From the NCBI GenBank assembly GCA_937929805.1, contig CALFUT010000048.1:27115-91114 (forward strand): a DNA stretch of 64,000 nt, given 5' to 3'. Numbering within the stretch: the first letter of the stretch is position 1; every line of letters begins with the position of its first letter. This stretch comes from an uncultured Pirellulaceae bacterium. Its GTDB lineage: Bacteria; Planctomycetota; Planctomycetia; Pirellulales; Pirellulaceae. The notes beneath the pieces were generated by a model. The model did not search any database, had not been told where the DNA came from, and saw only the letters and a list, made by a program, of their open reading frames with translations. Positions 25,588-37,802 of the stretch are shown here, one piece after another. The position numbers and the translations under genes are program-made.

Positions 25588-28500
25588 TCAACCTCGTTCG
25601 GCGAAAACACTATCGATGTCATTCGTCGGTTGGTGCCCCGCAAGTCGAGGCATTTTTACTACTTCTGAAATCAGCGGCAGATTCGATTCAGGCGGGATGT
25701 CTTCTTCATCAAGCGAAACAGCAATTTCAGTTCGTGAAGCGGCCGGCAACGTTAATTTTGGAGTGGAGCTTGATGCCTGAAACGTTATCGGTTCAGTATC
25801 GCCAAACAGTAGAGCTGAAGAGGGAGCTAGGTTGATGTCTCTTCCAAGATTAGCTACCAAAATGAATGCGTCGTTCAAGACATCCGTAATTTGGTCGCCG
25901 TTAAAATCGCCATACGACCATGTGGCTTCACCGTTATTGCCAAGGTTCTCCACCAAAACGAATGCGTCATTGAGAACATCGACTCGACCGTCAAGATTTA
26001 CGTCGCCGGGAATCGCCAAGTAGATGGTTGTTGTTACGTCTTCGGAGAGCGGCCGAAAACCGTTCTGATCAAGAATTGAAGCTGCACTAATCGTTAACTC
26101 ATAATTCCCCGGTTCAAGTGGATCGAATTGATCTGAATAGGTCCAGACGACAGTGAAGGTTTCAGTATCGTAGCTCTCGGCTGAGGGGGAAACATAAGTG
26201 ACTTCATCTGTTTGTAAGTTCCGAACCATCAACTCGGTATTCGTGACTTCGACATCCTTGTCGAATTGGAAGCTTAGAGAGTTAACCCGGTCAGGATATC
26301 TCAGCCATCCGGGGTTCTCGACGTTTCGTTGTATTGATAAGACCTGCGGAGGAAACGGCACATTGCCAAACACTTGAACCGACACATTCGCGATTTCAGC
26401 ATCGACTGAATGCAGCATGACAAAGTATCGGCCATCGGAATCAGGGATCCAAGACTCAACGGTCGCAGATGACTGACCGAAAACGTCGACGTGTGTTAAA
26501 CCGGCTTCGTCAATCACCTTTAGTCGGAAGAAGTCGCTGCCCGGAGCGTTGAGGCCGACGTTAATGTCGATCGGTTCGTTGGCGGCCCCGTAGAAATGCA
26601 TCAACGCGAACGAACCATTCGGTATTGTGGCGTTGAAGCTATCGCCGTTTTCTTCGAAAGTTCCGTCCTGTGGCACAACAGAGGATGGTGGAGCGACTAC
26701 GTTGGCAGCAACAGCCAGAGTCCGAAGTCGAACGTCGACCAGTTCGTTTCCGGTTTCACTGTTTCCGCTGATTTGCAAGTAATATGTTCCGGCTTCGGTT
26801 GCTAAAAACTGCCCGGCAATGCCATTCGCACTACTAAAAGACGCGATGTTTTGGCCGTCTGTACCTATTGCCTGCACCGTCAGGTTGTCTTGGTCTGGAA
26901 AGTTGACCGTGTTAGCTGTCAGAAAAACGGGGCCGGCTGCTGCGACGTCAAGGGCGACAACATGGGACTCACCCGTCGCAACAGAGAACTCCAACTGATT
27001 GCCGTTGCTGATCGTCGAATGGTTCTCCGGAAGCACGACGGTTGAGGATAACTCAATCTGAAACGAGAAAGCCGGTCGGACGGGTGGATCAACCTCGTTA
27101 TCAACGACCGCGTAATATTGCCCCGCTTCTGCAGCTACAAAATTTGCGGTCACATCACCGTAGTCTTGCACCGAAGCAACAACAGCACCGGTAGAATCGT
27201 AGATTTCGATTCTTGGCCGGGAGCCGCTGACGACGGACAGCGATACCGGACCAGCAGCGAACGTTTCAAATTGGAAGATGCTGAAGCCAGCTTTGGGGGT
27301 CATCGCAACAATGGGGCTATCAGGATAGAGGATTCCGTCTTGGCCGGATTGCAGCTCGGGATTGTCCAGAAGGGCGACGACACGCAATTCATACTCGACG
27401 GGAACCGCCGAGGTGGGCGTCAGGACGATCGTGTGATCACCCGCCATCGATGGAATGAAGGAAAATCCGTTTCCATGCGAACTTGCAGGGACAGATTCCA
27501 ACACGTGGCCATTCGGATCGAAAATTGTCAGTTGACGATGGAAGTTGTTGCTGACAGCCCCCAGAGACACGAATGTTGGACCTGGGGTTTCAATCGGTAC
27601 GGTGTAAAACGCGGACGAATCGATCGGAACGGTGAGCGAGGTTAGCCGACCATTGACCAACTGCTGCTCGTGTGAAAGTTGTTCAAAAGGGGTTCCGTTG
27701 AACGAAACGCGACGCACGAAAACGGTAGCATCGGTCGATCCCAAGTTTGAGAGCGCCATCGCGACTGAGCCCGAAGTGGAAAACTCACCCAGACTTGGAT
27801 TGAAAAACCTTGAGATTGACGCATCATTGAGCCCACCTGCGTCTGACAAAATTCTTTGGACTTGCTCAAGCCGCGAGCCTCTCACGAGCAGTTGACTGTT
27901 CACGTCGGTGTCCACATCAAATTGGACAAGAATCGTCTCGCCGGCTGGAATGGTGACGGGATACTCTCGTCCATTGACGGCCAGATCCACGTCGCCTAGC
28001 ACCAAGCTGGAGCCGGGAATCGGATCGCGAAACGAGAAAGCGCGAACGAAGAACTCGGAGATTGCATCTGTCCCGACTTGCTCCACCACCAAGGTGTATT
28101 CACCGACCTGCAACGCATCCAAGGCGAGCATCGTCGACGAGTCAGTCGTTTCGTAGAAGAAGGTTTCGCCGCCGAATGGGCTTCTCGATCGGGCCGGCGT
28201 CCCGTCGGGCTGATAAATTCGGATTGCCAATTGTGAGTCGTCCGAATCACTCAGCTCCGACGCGACGGCCGCGATCCATCCAGGTGAAGCGACGTTGAAT
28301 TTGAATGTCTTGAACGAACCGTTTCCATCAGCGAGCGTGCCGAAACTCTCTTGCCCGTTGGACAGGCTGATCGCTTGCGAGTTCGTCAGGATCAGGTTGT
28401 TTGGGATGGAAGTCGCCGATAACGTGAACGACATGCTATCTGCGGTTCCGTTGAATCGGCCGTCTTGCACGACTGCGTAGTACCGACCCGCGACCGTAGG

Positions 28501-29826
28501 TTCAAACAAGGCGCTCGCTCGGTTTTGAGGAGAGATCCCGTCGCCCTGGTCCTCGGACACAATGCGGCCATCGGGCGAGTAAATGCGTAGCATCGGTGTG
28601 GCGGTGGCGTGGTCGGTTTCCAGCAAAACTCGGGTCGTCGTCAATTGTGTGACGTCAATTGGAAAAAGATTGAACGGTGCCAAAAGCGGTAACGAAGAAG
28701 TTACTGTTTCACCAATGCCAAGTTCTTGGTCCCTGTTTTCAATTAAATCCAAAGGTTCGGCGCTGGTCTCAGGCAGTGATAGAAATCGGACGGAACGCTC
28801 AAGGTTGCTGGTTGAGCGATACCCGTTGCTAATCAAAGCCGTCAACTTTCCCGTTTGCTGTTGGCCGATTTGGTACTGGTAGAAACCATCGGCGTTGTCG
28901 TACCGGTTGATCTCAGGTTCAACAATTCGACCGTTTTCGCCCAACAAGATGACGTCTCCATACGTCGTACTTGAACCGCCAACATATGCCGATAGCAATA
29001 CGGTTCCCGGTTGGTCGACTTGTATGGAAACCGTGGAGTGCGTGCCAAAAGGAAACGAGATATCGACTTCGCCGCCATTAGCGAGCATCGCATCGCGATC
29101 GACGTTTAAGCCATAAGGTTGCACAACGTTAGTTACACGAGTGCGAAATTCAACGTCAACCGGGTCCGTGTTAATAACCGCCAGCGTGTAGGTTCCCGGT
29201 TGAGCATCGACATCCTGTTTCAGTCCGCGGCCGTCGAACCGCACGGAGTTGCTGATAAAGTTTCCAGCGGGGTCAAATACGAACCCTGTTGTCGCACTGC
29301 GTATTGTGCCCGCCTGAGAAAAACGGACGAATCCTGCGGCAGTGACATCGAACGAAAATGTGCGTAACGCGGACGCGGCAATGATTCTTTCTTCTTCGAC
29401 ACCATTCTGAAGTGATAAATCCTCATCAGCAATCAATGACGGATTGTCTGATAACTGAATCGCCCGGATCTTAAAATCCATGGCGTCATTGCTTCTCGCA
29501 TCTGAGACAATAATCGAGTAGGTGCCTATATCTGCTTCAAAGCGACGGTAGTCGTTGTCTCTTCGATCGCCAGCCCGAACCGTTTCGACCAGGTTTCCCG
29601 CTGCGTCATTGATGCTGATAACAGGACTCGCGACGGTTGACGCCAGCTCGCCCACGAATACTTGGACCTGCCCCGGAGAGCTGACCTGAAACTCATATGT
29701 TTCGGTTTCACCAGCGTCGAAACCACCAGTTAATTCTTGGCCATTTGCAATTGAAGCCAGTAGGTGGCGGGGTTCAAGGTGGTTGTACTGCCAGCGGTCA
29801 GGACGGATTCTTTTTCTGGATCGCAC
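25588..29826 (-). CDS. Giant secreted LEPR-XLL protein with repeated beta-domains and a dockerin-like tail
   Basis: 1412 residues from a GTG start. The N-terminus carries the planctomycete LEPR-XLL motif (LEPRHLLAS, residues 17-25), thought to be an export or anchoring signal. The body is a series of repeated beta-rich units of about 110-150 residues with recurring patterns such as YYAVVQDGRFNG, YYAVVDNEVD and YYLQISGNSETG, resembling bacterial pre-peptidase C-terminal domains. An Ig-like domain follows (about 1190-1290, SLSFQFDKDVEVTNTEL). Near the end a dockerin-like pair of Ca loops appears (GDVNLDGRVDVLNDAFVL and GDFNGDQITDVLNDAFIL). No catalytic domain was seen, so it is likely a surface or matrix adhesin-like protein. 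Confidence 0.85.
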   Translation of the reverse strand: MRSRKRIRPDRWQYNHLEPRHLLASIANGQELTGGFDAGETETYEFQVSSPGQVQVFVGELASTVASPVISINDAAGNLVETVRAGDRRDNDYRRFEADIGTYSIIVSDARSNDAMDFKIRAIQLSDNPSLIADEDLSLQNGVEEERIIAASALRTFSFDVTAAGFVRFSQAGTIRSATTGFVFDPAGNFISNSVRFDGRGLKQDVDAQPGTYTLAVINTDPVDVEFRTRVTNVVQPYGLNVDRDAMLANGGEVDISFPFGTHSTVSIQVDQPGTVLLSAYVGGSSTTYGDVILLGENGRIVEPEINRYDNADGFYQYQIGQQQTGKLTALISNGYRSTSNLERSVRFLSLPETSAEPLDLIENRDQELGIGETVTSSLPLLAPFNLFPIDVTQLTTTRVLLETDHATATPMLRIYSPDGRIVSEDQGDGISPQNRASALFEPTVAGRYYAVVQDGRFNGTADSMSFTLSATSIPNNLILTNSQAISLSNGQESFGTLADGNGSFKTFKFNVASPGWIAAVASELSDSDDSQLAIRIYQPDGTPARSRSPFGGETFFYETTDSSTMLALDALQVGEYTLVVEQVGTDAISEFFVRAFSFRDPIPGSSLVLGDVDLAVNGREYPVTIPAGETILVQFDVDTDVNSQLLVRGSRLEQVQRILSDAGGLNDASISRFFNPSLGEFSTSGSVAMALSNLGSTDATVFVRRVSFNGTPFEQLSHEQQLVNGRLTSLTVPIDSSAFYTVPIETPGPTFVSLGAVSNNFHRQLTIFDPNGHVLESVPASSHGNGFSFIPSMAGDHTIVLTPTSAVPVEYELRVVALLDNPELQSGQDGILYPDSPIVAMTPKAGFSIFQFETFAAGPVSLSVVSGSRPRIEIYDSTGAVVASVQDYGDVTANFVAAEAGQYYAVVDNEVDPPVRPAFSFQIELSSTVVLPENHSTISNGNQLEFSVATGESHVVALDVAAAGPVFLTANTVNFPDQDNLTVQAIGTDGQNIASFSSANGIAGQFLATEAGTYYLQISGNSETGNELVDVRLRTLAVAANVVAPPSSVVPQDGTFEENGDSFNATIPNGSFALMHFYGAANEPIDINVGLNAPGSDFFRLKVIDEAGLTHVDVFGQSSATVESWIPDSDGRYFVMLHSVDAEIANVSVQVFGNVPFPPQVLSIQRNVENPGWLRYPDRVNSLSFQFDKDVEVTNTELMVRNLQTDEVTYVSPSAESYDTETFTVVWTYSDQFDPLEPGNYELTISAASILDQNGFRPLSEDVTTTIYLAIPGDVNLDGRVDVLNDAFVLVENLGNNGEATWSYGDFNGDQITDVLNDAFILVANLGRDINLAPSSALLFGDTEPITFQASSSTPKLTLPAASRTEIAVSLDEEDIPPESNLPLISEVVKMPRLAGHQPTNDIDSVFAERG

Positions 29827-29958
29827 AAATATTCCTGTCGCATAAGAGGCGTTACACGGACGTTAATGACCTCTTAGGGTATCAGAAGATCGTTTGTAAG
29901 CAAGCAATTAATACTTTACAGTCGCGGTTAGACGATGATCGCCAAACGGAATGCAAAA

Positions 29959-29991
29959 AAGCCGCCTGCCAGAAATTCTGGCAAGCGGCTT
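29959..29991 (-). terminator. Terminator of groEL (minus strand)
   Basis: AAGCCGC (29959-29965) pairs with GCGGCTT (29985-29991), and the inner TGCCAGAA pairs with TTCTGGCA. On the minus strand the hairpin is followed by a T-run (A-run at 29955-29960). It lies downstream of the groEL stop at 30109. Confidence 0.85.
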
Positions 29992-30108
29992 CTATCTGAA
30001 CCATCCTGAGGGCGACGATTTTTGAATCGAAGCCGTTCGTTTTATCGGGCCGATGGGTCTTTGCCCGTTTGTGCGATTCGCGGCGACGATGCACCGCGAT
30101 CCGTCGGA

Positions 30109-31761
<1,653 letters not shown>

Positions 31762-31831
31762 TTAAAAGTTGGTTTGGTTGGCGTGAGTGCCAGTTTGATC
31801 GGTTCGACTTCCGGCACACGACGAATGCCGG

Positions 31832-32158
31832 TTACTCGATAACCGCCAGCACGTCGTCTTCACGCATCAGCAAGAATTCGTCGTCGCCCAATTTAATCTC
31901 GTCGGGACCATAGCTGGTGAACAGAACTTGGTCGCCCGCTTTCAGTTGCAGCGGTCCACGGGTGCCGTCTTTTAGCAAGCGTCCGTTACCGACAGCGATC
32001 ACGGTTCCTCGTGAAGGTTTATCCTTGGCCGACTCAGGCAGCAAGATGCCCCCAGCGGTTGTACCGAGCGATTCCTCGCGCTCGACCACAATGCGATCGC
32101 CGATTGGCTGCAGGTTGGTTGATTTCTTCTTGGCCTTCTTGGTTTTGGTCGCTGCCAT
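31832..32158 (-). CDS. groES: Co-chaperonin GroES
   Basis: 108 residues with the full GroES fold. It has IGDRIVVERE, the mobile-loop region ESLGTTAGGILLPESA, VIAVGNGRLL, GDQVLFTSYGPDEIK and the C-terminal DVLAVIE. It caps GroEL. It has a Lys-rich N-terminal extension (TKTKKAKKKS), so it is longer than the usual 95-97 residues. A strong GGAGG ribosome site precedes the ATG. First gene of the groES-groEL operon. Confidence 0.97.
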   Translation of the reverse strand: MAATKTKKAKKKSTNLQPIGDRIVVEREESLGTTAGGILLPESAKDKPSRGTVIAVGNGRLLKDGTRGPLQLKAGDQVLFTSYGPDEIKLGDDEFLLMREDDVLAVIE

Positions 32159-32815
32159 CAGATCTGATCCTCCGAATGTGTCTGTCAGGGCTTCCGGAAA
32201 TTTGCCGGTATCTGGAAACTCGTTGGCAGAGAGCCGTCACGATCCGAAGATGCACCGATTCCCTGCCATTTTTGCGGTTTGAAAAAACTCAGCCTCCCAA
32301 AAGGCAAGTGGCGCGCCAAAGTTTGGAGAAACCAAATTTCTGAGCCCCGTTTGCAATGCAGTCACAATTTCCTCAGGTTTACCGTGGCTTACGATGTTTG
32401 ATCACAATTTCTTCAGGTTTGTGCGGTCTCAGTCCGATCGTTTTGGGCGAGCCGCGTTGTGACAGATTGTCAGCACGAGTGACTTCACGGGAAAATCGGT
32501 GACGTCCAACGAGCAACCGATATCGGCCCCACCCCGGCGAAACCCCTCGTTTATCAGACCAGCGTCGGGCTTGAGTGATTGCTCAGTCGCGTTGGCTCCG
32601 ATCGAGCCAAGTTTGCGGCTCGTGAGGCGTGGAATCCGTTCGAAAATGGCCCAGCACGTGCGTTGCGAGGATTTCTCCGCTTGTCAAAACCCATTGAGCC
32701 AACAAAATGACTGTTCGATGAAGTAACATAATGATCAGTTGCAGCCACGACTGTTTGCTTATCCCCTCGATCAGGGCCGAGTGCTTGCTCCCCTTGCCCG
32801 ACCGAAAGAATCAAG
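32159..32815. other. 657-bp divergent region upstream of groES
   Basis: Separates groES (minus) from the zinc-ribbon gene (plus), so promoters for both should lie here. A direct repeat at 32362-32420 is listed separately. I looked for the CIRCE inverted repeat TTAGCACTC-N9-GAGTGCTAA and did not find it. Confidence 0.5.
32362..32420. promoter_or_regulatory. Direct repeat, possible regulator site pair
   Basis: TCACAATTTCCTCAGGTTT (32362-32380) recurs as TCACAATTTCTTCAGGTTT (32402-32420): 18 of 19 identical and 40 bases apart, near four helical turns. It lies about 200 bases upstream of groES. It could be a tandem operator; no regulator is identified. Confidence 0.35.
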
Positions 32816-33652
32816 ATGCCAATTAAAGTTCGATGCGGAAGTTGTGAGGCAGCGTTCAAAGCCAAGGATGCGTTGGCAGGTAAACGAGTCCGATGCCCCA
32901 AGTGCAAAAAGCCGTTGACCATTCCAGCCGCGGCGGGCGTTGGTGGAGTCGCCGCCGCAAGGCCCCGCAGTAAGCCTACCAAGGCAAACGCGGTACGCTC
33001 CAACCCGAACCCTATGATGGATTTGCTCGACGAAGCCGACGTCAAAGGTGTGACTCGAGGCCCCACGTGCGACAATTGTGCGGCGGAACTGACGGCCGGT
33101 GCCGTGTTGTGCATTGAATGTGGCTACAACATGGAAACCGGCAAGCGTGTCGTGTCCGAAATCGATGAAGACTCAAAGAGTTCCTCGGAAATGACGGCGG
33201 CTGAGCGAATGTTGGCTAAGGCCGAGAAAGACATTGACGATATGCCGGTCACGGCAGACGGACAGGATTTCGGGGATGGAGCCGATTCGCTGGTGATTGC
33301 CGGTGTCGCCGGAGCCATTTTGCTGCTGCTGGTTGGAATCGGGCTGGTCATCATTTTCTCAATGGAGCAAATTTCTAAAGGAATCAACTCCGGCGCGATT
33401 AGTATGTGTGCGTCGATCGTCATGGTGATCCTGTGCGGAACTTGGATCACGATTGTTGCCGTCAAACAGAAGCGCCCAGGACACGCGATGGCCTGCGTCT
33501 GCACCGGCTTTTTGTACGCAGTGGTGTACGGATTCATGCAAGGCAAGGACTTGTTGATTCCGACTGTCATCCTGCTGTTCTCGTTGCTGGTGACGGCGGC
33601 ATCGGGCACGTACGTGAGCTACAACGGTTGGGAGCCCGTCAGTCCGAATTGA
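32816..33652 (+). CDS. Double zinc-ribbon membrane protein
   Basis: Two zinc-ribbon motifs come first: CGSC with CPKC (residues about 7-30) and CDNC with CIEC (about 84-103). After an acidic linker, four hydrophobic helices follow (about 160-185, 195-220, 226-242, 247-268). The pattern of a zinc-ribbon head on a small multi-helix membrane domain is common in planctomycetes, with no known function. It is transcribed away from groES. The start ATG gives the first ribbon directly at the N-terminus. Confidence 0.75.
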   Translation: MPIKVRCGSCEAAFKAKDALAGKRVRCPKCKKPLTIPAAAGVGGVAAARPRSKPTKANAVRSNPNPMMDLLDEADVKGVTRGPTCDNCAAELTAGAVLCIECGYNMETGKRVVSEIDEDSKSSSEMTAAERMLAKAEKDIDDMPVTADGQDFGDGADSLVIAGVAGAILLLLVGIGLVIIFSMEQISKGINSGAISMCASIVMVILCGTWITIVAVKQKRPGHAMACVCTGFLYAVVYGFMQGKDLLIPTVILLFSLLVTAASGTYVSYNGWEPVSPN

Positions 33653-33951
33653 CGTGGCTTCCGAAAAGCGCCGTAGGGCTGCTGTGACCCGCAAAGATTG
33701 CGTGTTTTCCGTGTTTCGCCCGTCCTGCCACGCCTAAGATCGCGTCCATTGACGTGGACTCGACCGCTTTAGGTCGGTAACCTGACTAGTCGGCAACCCG
33801 GCGCGAAGTCCGGATACTCGCGAAGTCGATTGTCCATTTCGTGTTGGTCGAAACCGCACTGTAGCTTCAACATTTTCATCAACGTCCGACAGCTTGGCCA
33901 CACCTCTCTGTTGCAGAGAAAACATTCGCCCGAATCGCAGCGTCAAAACTC

Positions 33952-36900
33952 ATGGTAAAACGTTTTTTCTCGATCCCGGTACCGTTGGTTGGCAGCGTCG
34001 CGATGCTACTGCTGTGCACGGTGTTTTTCCTGCTGCCATTTGCCCTCCGAGGCGCAAAACTGGCGCTGGCCGACATGCAGAACAATGTGGCCGACTGGTT
34101 GCCGAGTGACTATCCAGAAACGCAAGAGCTGGCCGAGTTCCGCAAGTACTTTTTTGGCGATCAGTTTGTGGTCGTTAGCGGTCCTTGGTGCAAAGAAGGT
34201 AACCCGGCGTTCATCAATCTTGTCCGCAAGATTCGCGAAGAGTCGCTAGAGTACGAAAGCGTGCTCAACGAGTCACAGTCCGACGAAGAAATTCGCGCTC
34301 ATGAACTGGGTGACGAATACGGTCTGATGTACACCGGAACGTACCACGAAGACTGGGGACTGCAACGAGAGAAATGGCTCAAGGGCAGCCGCGACAAGTG
34401 GTACTTCATCAATCGAAATGGCGAGCTTTTTCGTTGGGACGGCCAGAACAATGTGGTCGACGCGTCAAAGCGATCGGCCGAAAAAATGTTCAACGGCAAA
34501 AACGTTGCTCACGGAACATACATTACTCGGTTTGGTCCGCTGCCAGATGACGAGCAAGGAATTCCCAACCCGTTCTACGCGAATCCTCAGAAGTTGTGCT
34601 GCCGCCCGTTCAAATCGGTGATCACTGGGCCAATGGTCTTTGATCAAATGGCGGGCGAAGAGGGCACGCTGCGAATCGGCAAGTTTGGCGAGGAGGATCT
34701 GAGCACGTTCGAGGCGAAGATCGAAGCCCACAAACGTCTGACCGGCGCGGTGTTTGGGCCGACTCCGTCAGAAGACTTCAATTGGACGTTCGCGTCGTTG
34801 CTGGAGAACGTCGAGCCGACTCACAACGCGTTGTTAAAGTCGAGTCCCATCCATGAGGAACGTTTTGACGCATTCGTGAAGGCGCAGGTGGAAGATCGCT
34901 TTGAGGGTGACTTCAGCGCGATGCAGGACGCGGTAACAAGCGAACAGCTGGAGCTGTGGTATCGCATGTGGTTTGAACTGGACATCGAGCCACCGCCGCG
35001 TCAGACATGCCTTGTCGTTACGCTTAACAAGCCGGTGCTAAAAGAATTAGCGCGTGCGGTCGGGCGACCGCTGTTGGGTAAGCCTCGCGGTCGCATTTTG
35101 GAACTGGCGACTGGCGAGTGTGGGATTACTCCGGACAACCTTCATATTGGTGGTCCTCCCAGTGATAACGTCGCCATTGATGAAGAAGGAACCAGCACGT
35201 TGCTTCGGTTGGTTGGGCTTTCGGGGCTTATTGGTTTCAGCTTGGCCTACCTAAGCTTCGGCAGCATTCGCGTCGCCATGATGTTGTTCTTTGTGGCGGG
35301 CGTTGGAGCCATTTCCAGTTTGTCGTATGTCTGGTTTGGTGGCACGACGATGGATGCCATCCTGATGTCGATGCCGTCGCTGGTTTACGTGCTGGGGCTG
35401 TCGGGTGCGGTGCACATCGTTAACTACTATCGTGAAGCGTGTTATGAACATGGTTCTCGCAGAGCGGTCGAGATCGCCGTGATGCACAGTATGTTCCCGT
35501 GTGCGTTGGCGTCGTTCACCACCGCGCTGGGTTTGATTTCCCTGACGACCAGTAACCTGACGCCGATCTACAAGTTCGGTTTGTTTTCTGCAATTGCGAC
35601 TTTGGTGACGGTCGTGCTGCTGTTCACGTACCTGCCAAGTGCGCTAACGATTTGGCCAGTCGGTTACAAACGAAAACAGCCGTCGGAACGAGACACCAAG
35701 TCTGGGCTGACTGACGTGGTGGGTCGCGTCTGGGAGCGGATTGGCGATTGGGTTTTGCGAAACCATTGGCTCGTGTCGACTTGCTCGGTCGCGTTGGTGA
35801 TTTGGTTCTGCTTCGGAATTGCAAAGATTGAAACTTCGGTTCATCTGCTAAAGCTGTTCGATCCTAATGCAAAGATCCTACAAAACTATCGCTGGATGGA
35901 AGAAAACCTTGGCGAGCTGGTGCCGGCCGAGTTGGTCATTAACGTCGACCGCGCCGTTCAGCAAGAAACGTTTATCGAACAGATCGAACAAGAGCGCGAA
36001 AAAGCGTTGGCCGGTCTGTCACCAGAGGAGCGTGCCGAAAAGGGTGACGATCTGGTTATCGAATACGATCGCTTGGCTTACGAGCGAAGTTACTCGATGC
36101 TTGAACGTGTTGAGCTGTCCAACCGAGTCCGGACTCAAGTCGAGCGTTTTTTCGGGCCGGACGGTCTGGGATATGTTGGATCGGGGATGTCGAGCGATGT
36201 GTTCACTCCGTTGCATCGAATCGATAGCTCCGTCGAATCGTTGACTCGAAAGCACTTTAGTGGATCGCTATATGACAAACGATCGGACATGCTGGAACAA
36301 GATTACTTGGCGGTCCAAGGCATTTCCAACCTAGACGAAGAACAGCGCGAGATTGATCGGAACGATCCGGAACGCTTTGGTCGCGAAATGTGGCGAGTCA
36401 GCATTCGTCTGGCAGCCCTTAGTGATGTGGACTACGGCGAATTTATCGGCGACCTGAAGTCGGTTGTTGAGCCCATTCTGACCGCCTATCGATATCGTTC
36501 TAAAGTGCTCAATACGCTGCAGAAACGACTGGGCGACAAATCGATGGACCAGAGCCGAGTGTTGGTGCTCGGGCGTGATCCGGCCCATCGCGATATCGAT
36601 CTCCGCAAGCTGATGAAAGAAGGGGCTCCGACGTCTGAGCTAATCGACCAGACTCATATCTTTGCCGACACGATTCAGGACTTGTTCGAAAATCGCGGCA
36701 TCGTTCGGCGCTCCAAGGCAAAACGAGGCGGCAGTTACTACCACTGGCTGGATCCTGATCGCTACGATCCTGAAAACGAATCGTTGGATGAAGAAAAACG
36801 AGTTGCTTTGCGTGAGTATCTGAGTCCTGATAAATGGAAAGAGCATCTGGTCACCAAATACGATTGCGTTGTGTTGATCGAAGACGATCACTTGTTCGAC

Positions 36901-37794
36901 GTAGATTTCATCAAAAAGTACGCCAACAGTTTTGTCGATTGCCGTGATCACGAGTACAAAGTGACCGATGATACGCGGGCTCCACTTCCGGGAATGTTGA
37001 CCGCCATGGAGCGACAAAAATCGGGCGAGGATGTCAACATTACGGCAATCTACACCGGTATCATCCCGATCGTTTACAAGGCTCAACGAGCGTTGTTGTG
37101 GAGCCTGATCGAAAGTATCGGATTGGCGTTTGTGATGATCATGGCCGTCATGATGCTGTTGCTGCGAGACTGGAAGGCACCGCTTCGTTGGAATAACTTA
37201 TTGAATTTCCGTGGCGGATTGATTTCGATGCTGCCTAACGTGTTTCCAGTTGTGATCGTGTTTGGGTTCATGGGGCATCGAAATATTCTGGTGGATATCG
37301 GATCCATGATGACGGCCAGCGTCGCCATGGGAGTCGCCGTGGACGATACGATTCACTTTTTAACGTGGTATCGGCAGGCGATCGAATCTGGGCTGAAGCG
37401 GTTGGATGCGATTCGTGTCGCTTACTCACGCGTCGCCACCGCCATGACTCAGACGACATTGATTGGTGGACTAGGACTGTCGGCTTTTGCGTTAAGCACA
37501 TTTACTCCGACGCAGCGTTTTGGGACGTTGATGTTGTTCCTGTTGGCAATGGCACTCATTGGCGACTTGATTCTGTTACCTGCTTTGCTGGCGGGCCCTC
37601 TGGGGAAATACTTCTGCAAAGAGAAACCGGATGCTCGTTCGTTGGGTGACGCCGATGACCCGTCGGATGACGGCCAGCCTGAGCTGCGAGTGGTCGGTGA
37701 AGCGGATCCAAAGGACGACGGTGACGGAAGCCGCTCGGAAGAAACCAAGTACGACGTGCATCCGGATAGCTTTAAGCATCAGTCGGGTGGGTGA
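33952..37794 (+). CDS. RND/MMPL-family exporter
   Basis: 1280 residues with the RND layout duplicated: one N-terminal helix, a large periplasmic domain (about 35-410), five clustered helices (about 415-565), another single helix (about 600-625), a second periplasmic domain, then five helices (about 1045-1220). The C-terminal cluster has GVAVDDTIHFLTWYR, the proton-relay-like motif of MMPL transporters, and the N-terminal cluster has the counterpart VYVLGLSGAVHIVNYYR. This subgroup exports lipids or other hydrophobic compounds. No membrane-fusion or outer-membrane partner gene is adjacent. A 7-bp tandem array begins 8 bases after the stop. Confidence 0.9.
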   Translation: MVKRFFSIPVPLVGSVAMLLLCTVFFLLPFALRGAKLALADMQNNVADWLPSDYPETQELAEFRKYFFGDQFVVVSGPWCKEGNPAFINLVRKIREESLEYESVLNESQSDEEIRAHELGDEYGLMYTGTYHEDWGLQREKWLKGSRDKWYFINRNGELFRWDGQNNVVDASKRSAEKMFNGKNVAHGTYITRFGPLPDDEQGIPNPFYANPQKLCCRPFKSVITGPMVFDQMAGEEGTLRIGKFGEEDLSTFEAKIEAHKRLTGAVFGPTPSEDFNWTFASLLENVEPTHNALLKSSPIHEERFDAFVKAQVEDRFEGDFSAMQDAVTSEQLELWYRMWFELDIEPPPRQTCLVVTLNKPVLKELARAVGRPLLGKPRGRILELATGECGITPDNLHIGGPPSDNVAIDEEGTSTLLRLVGLSGLIGFSLAYLSFGSIRVAMMLFFVAGVGAISSLSYVWFGGTTMDAILMSMPSLVYVLGLSGAVHIVNYYREACYEHGSRRAVEIAVMHSMFPCALASFTTALGLISLTTSNLTPIYKFGLFSAIATLVTVVLLFTYLPSALTIWPVGYKRKQPSERDTKSGLTDVVGRVWERIGDWVLRNHWLVSTCSVALVIWFCFGIAKIETSVHLLKLFDPNAKILQNYRWMEENLGELVPAELVINVDRAVQQETFIEQIEQEREKALAGLSPEERAEKGDDLVIEYDRLAYERSYSMLERVELSNRVRTQVERFFGPDGLGYVGSGMSSDVFTPLHRIDSSVESLTRKHFSGSLYDKRSDMLEQDYLAVQGISNLDEEQREIDRNDPERFGREMWRVSIRLAALSDVDYGEFIGDLKSVVEPILTAYRYRSKVLNTLQKRLGDKSMDQSRVLVLGRDPAHRDIDLRKLMKEGAPTSELIDQTHIFADTIQDLFENRGIVRRSKAKRGGSYYHWLDPDRYDPENESLDEEKRVALREYLSPDKWKEHLVTKYDCVVLIEDDHLFDVDFIKKYANSFVDCRDHEYKVTDDTRAPLPGMLTAMERQKSGEDVNITAIYTGIIPIVYKAQRALLWSLIESIGLAFVMIMAVMMLLLRDWKAPLRWNNLLNFRGGLISMLPNVFPVVIVFGFMGHRNILVDIGSMMTASVAMGVAVDDTIHFLTWYRQAIESGLKRLDAIRVAYSRVATAMTQTTLIGGLGLSAFALSTFTPTQRFGTLMLFLLAMALIGDLILLPALLAGPLGKYFCKEKPDARSLGDADDPSDDGQPELRVVGEADPKDDGDGSRSEETKYDVHPDSFKHQSGG

Positions 37795-37802
37795 GAGAGA
37801 GA

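Noticed and set aside
32159..32400. CIRCE operator upstream of groES
   Set aside because: The TTAGCACTC/GAGTGCTAA inverted repeat was looked for and is absent.
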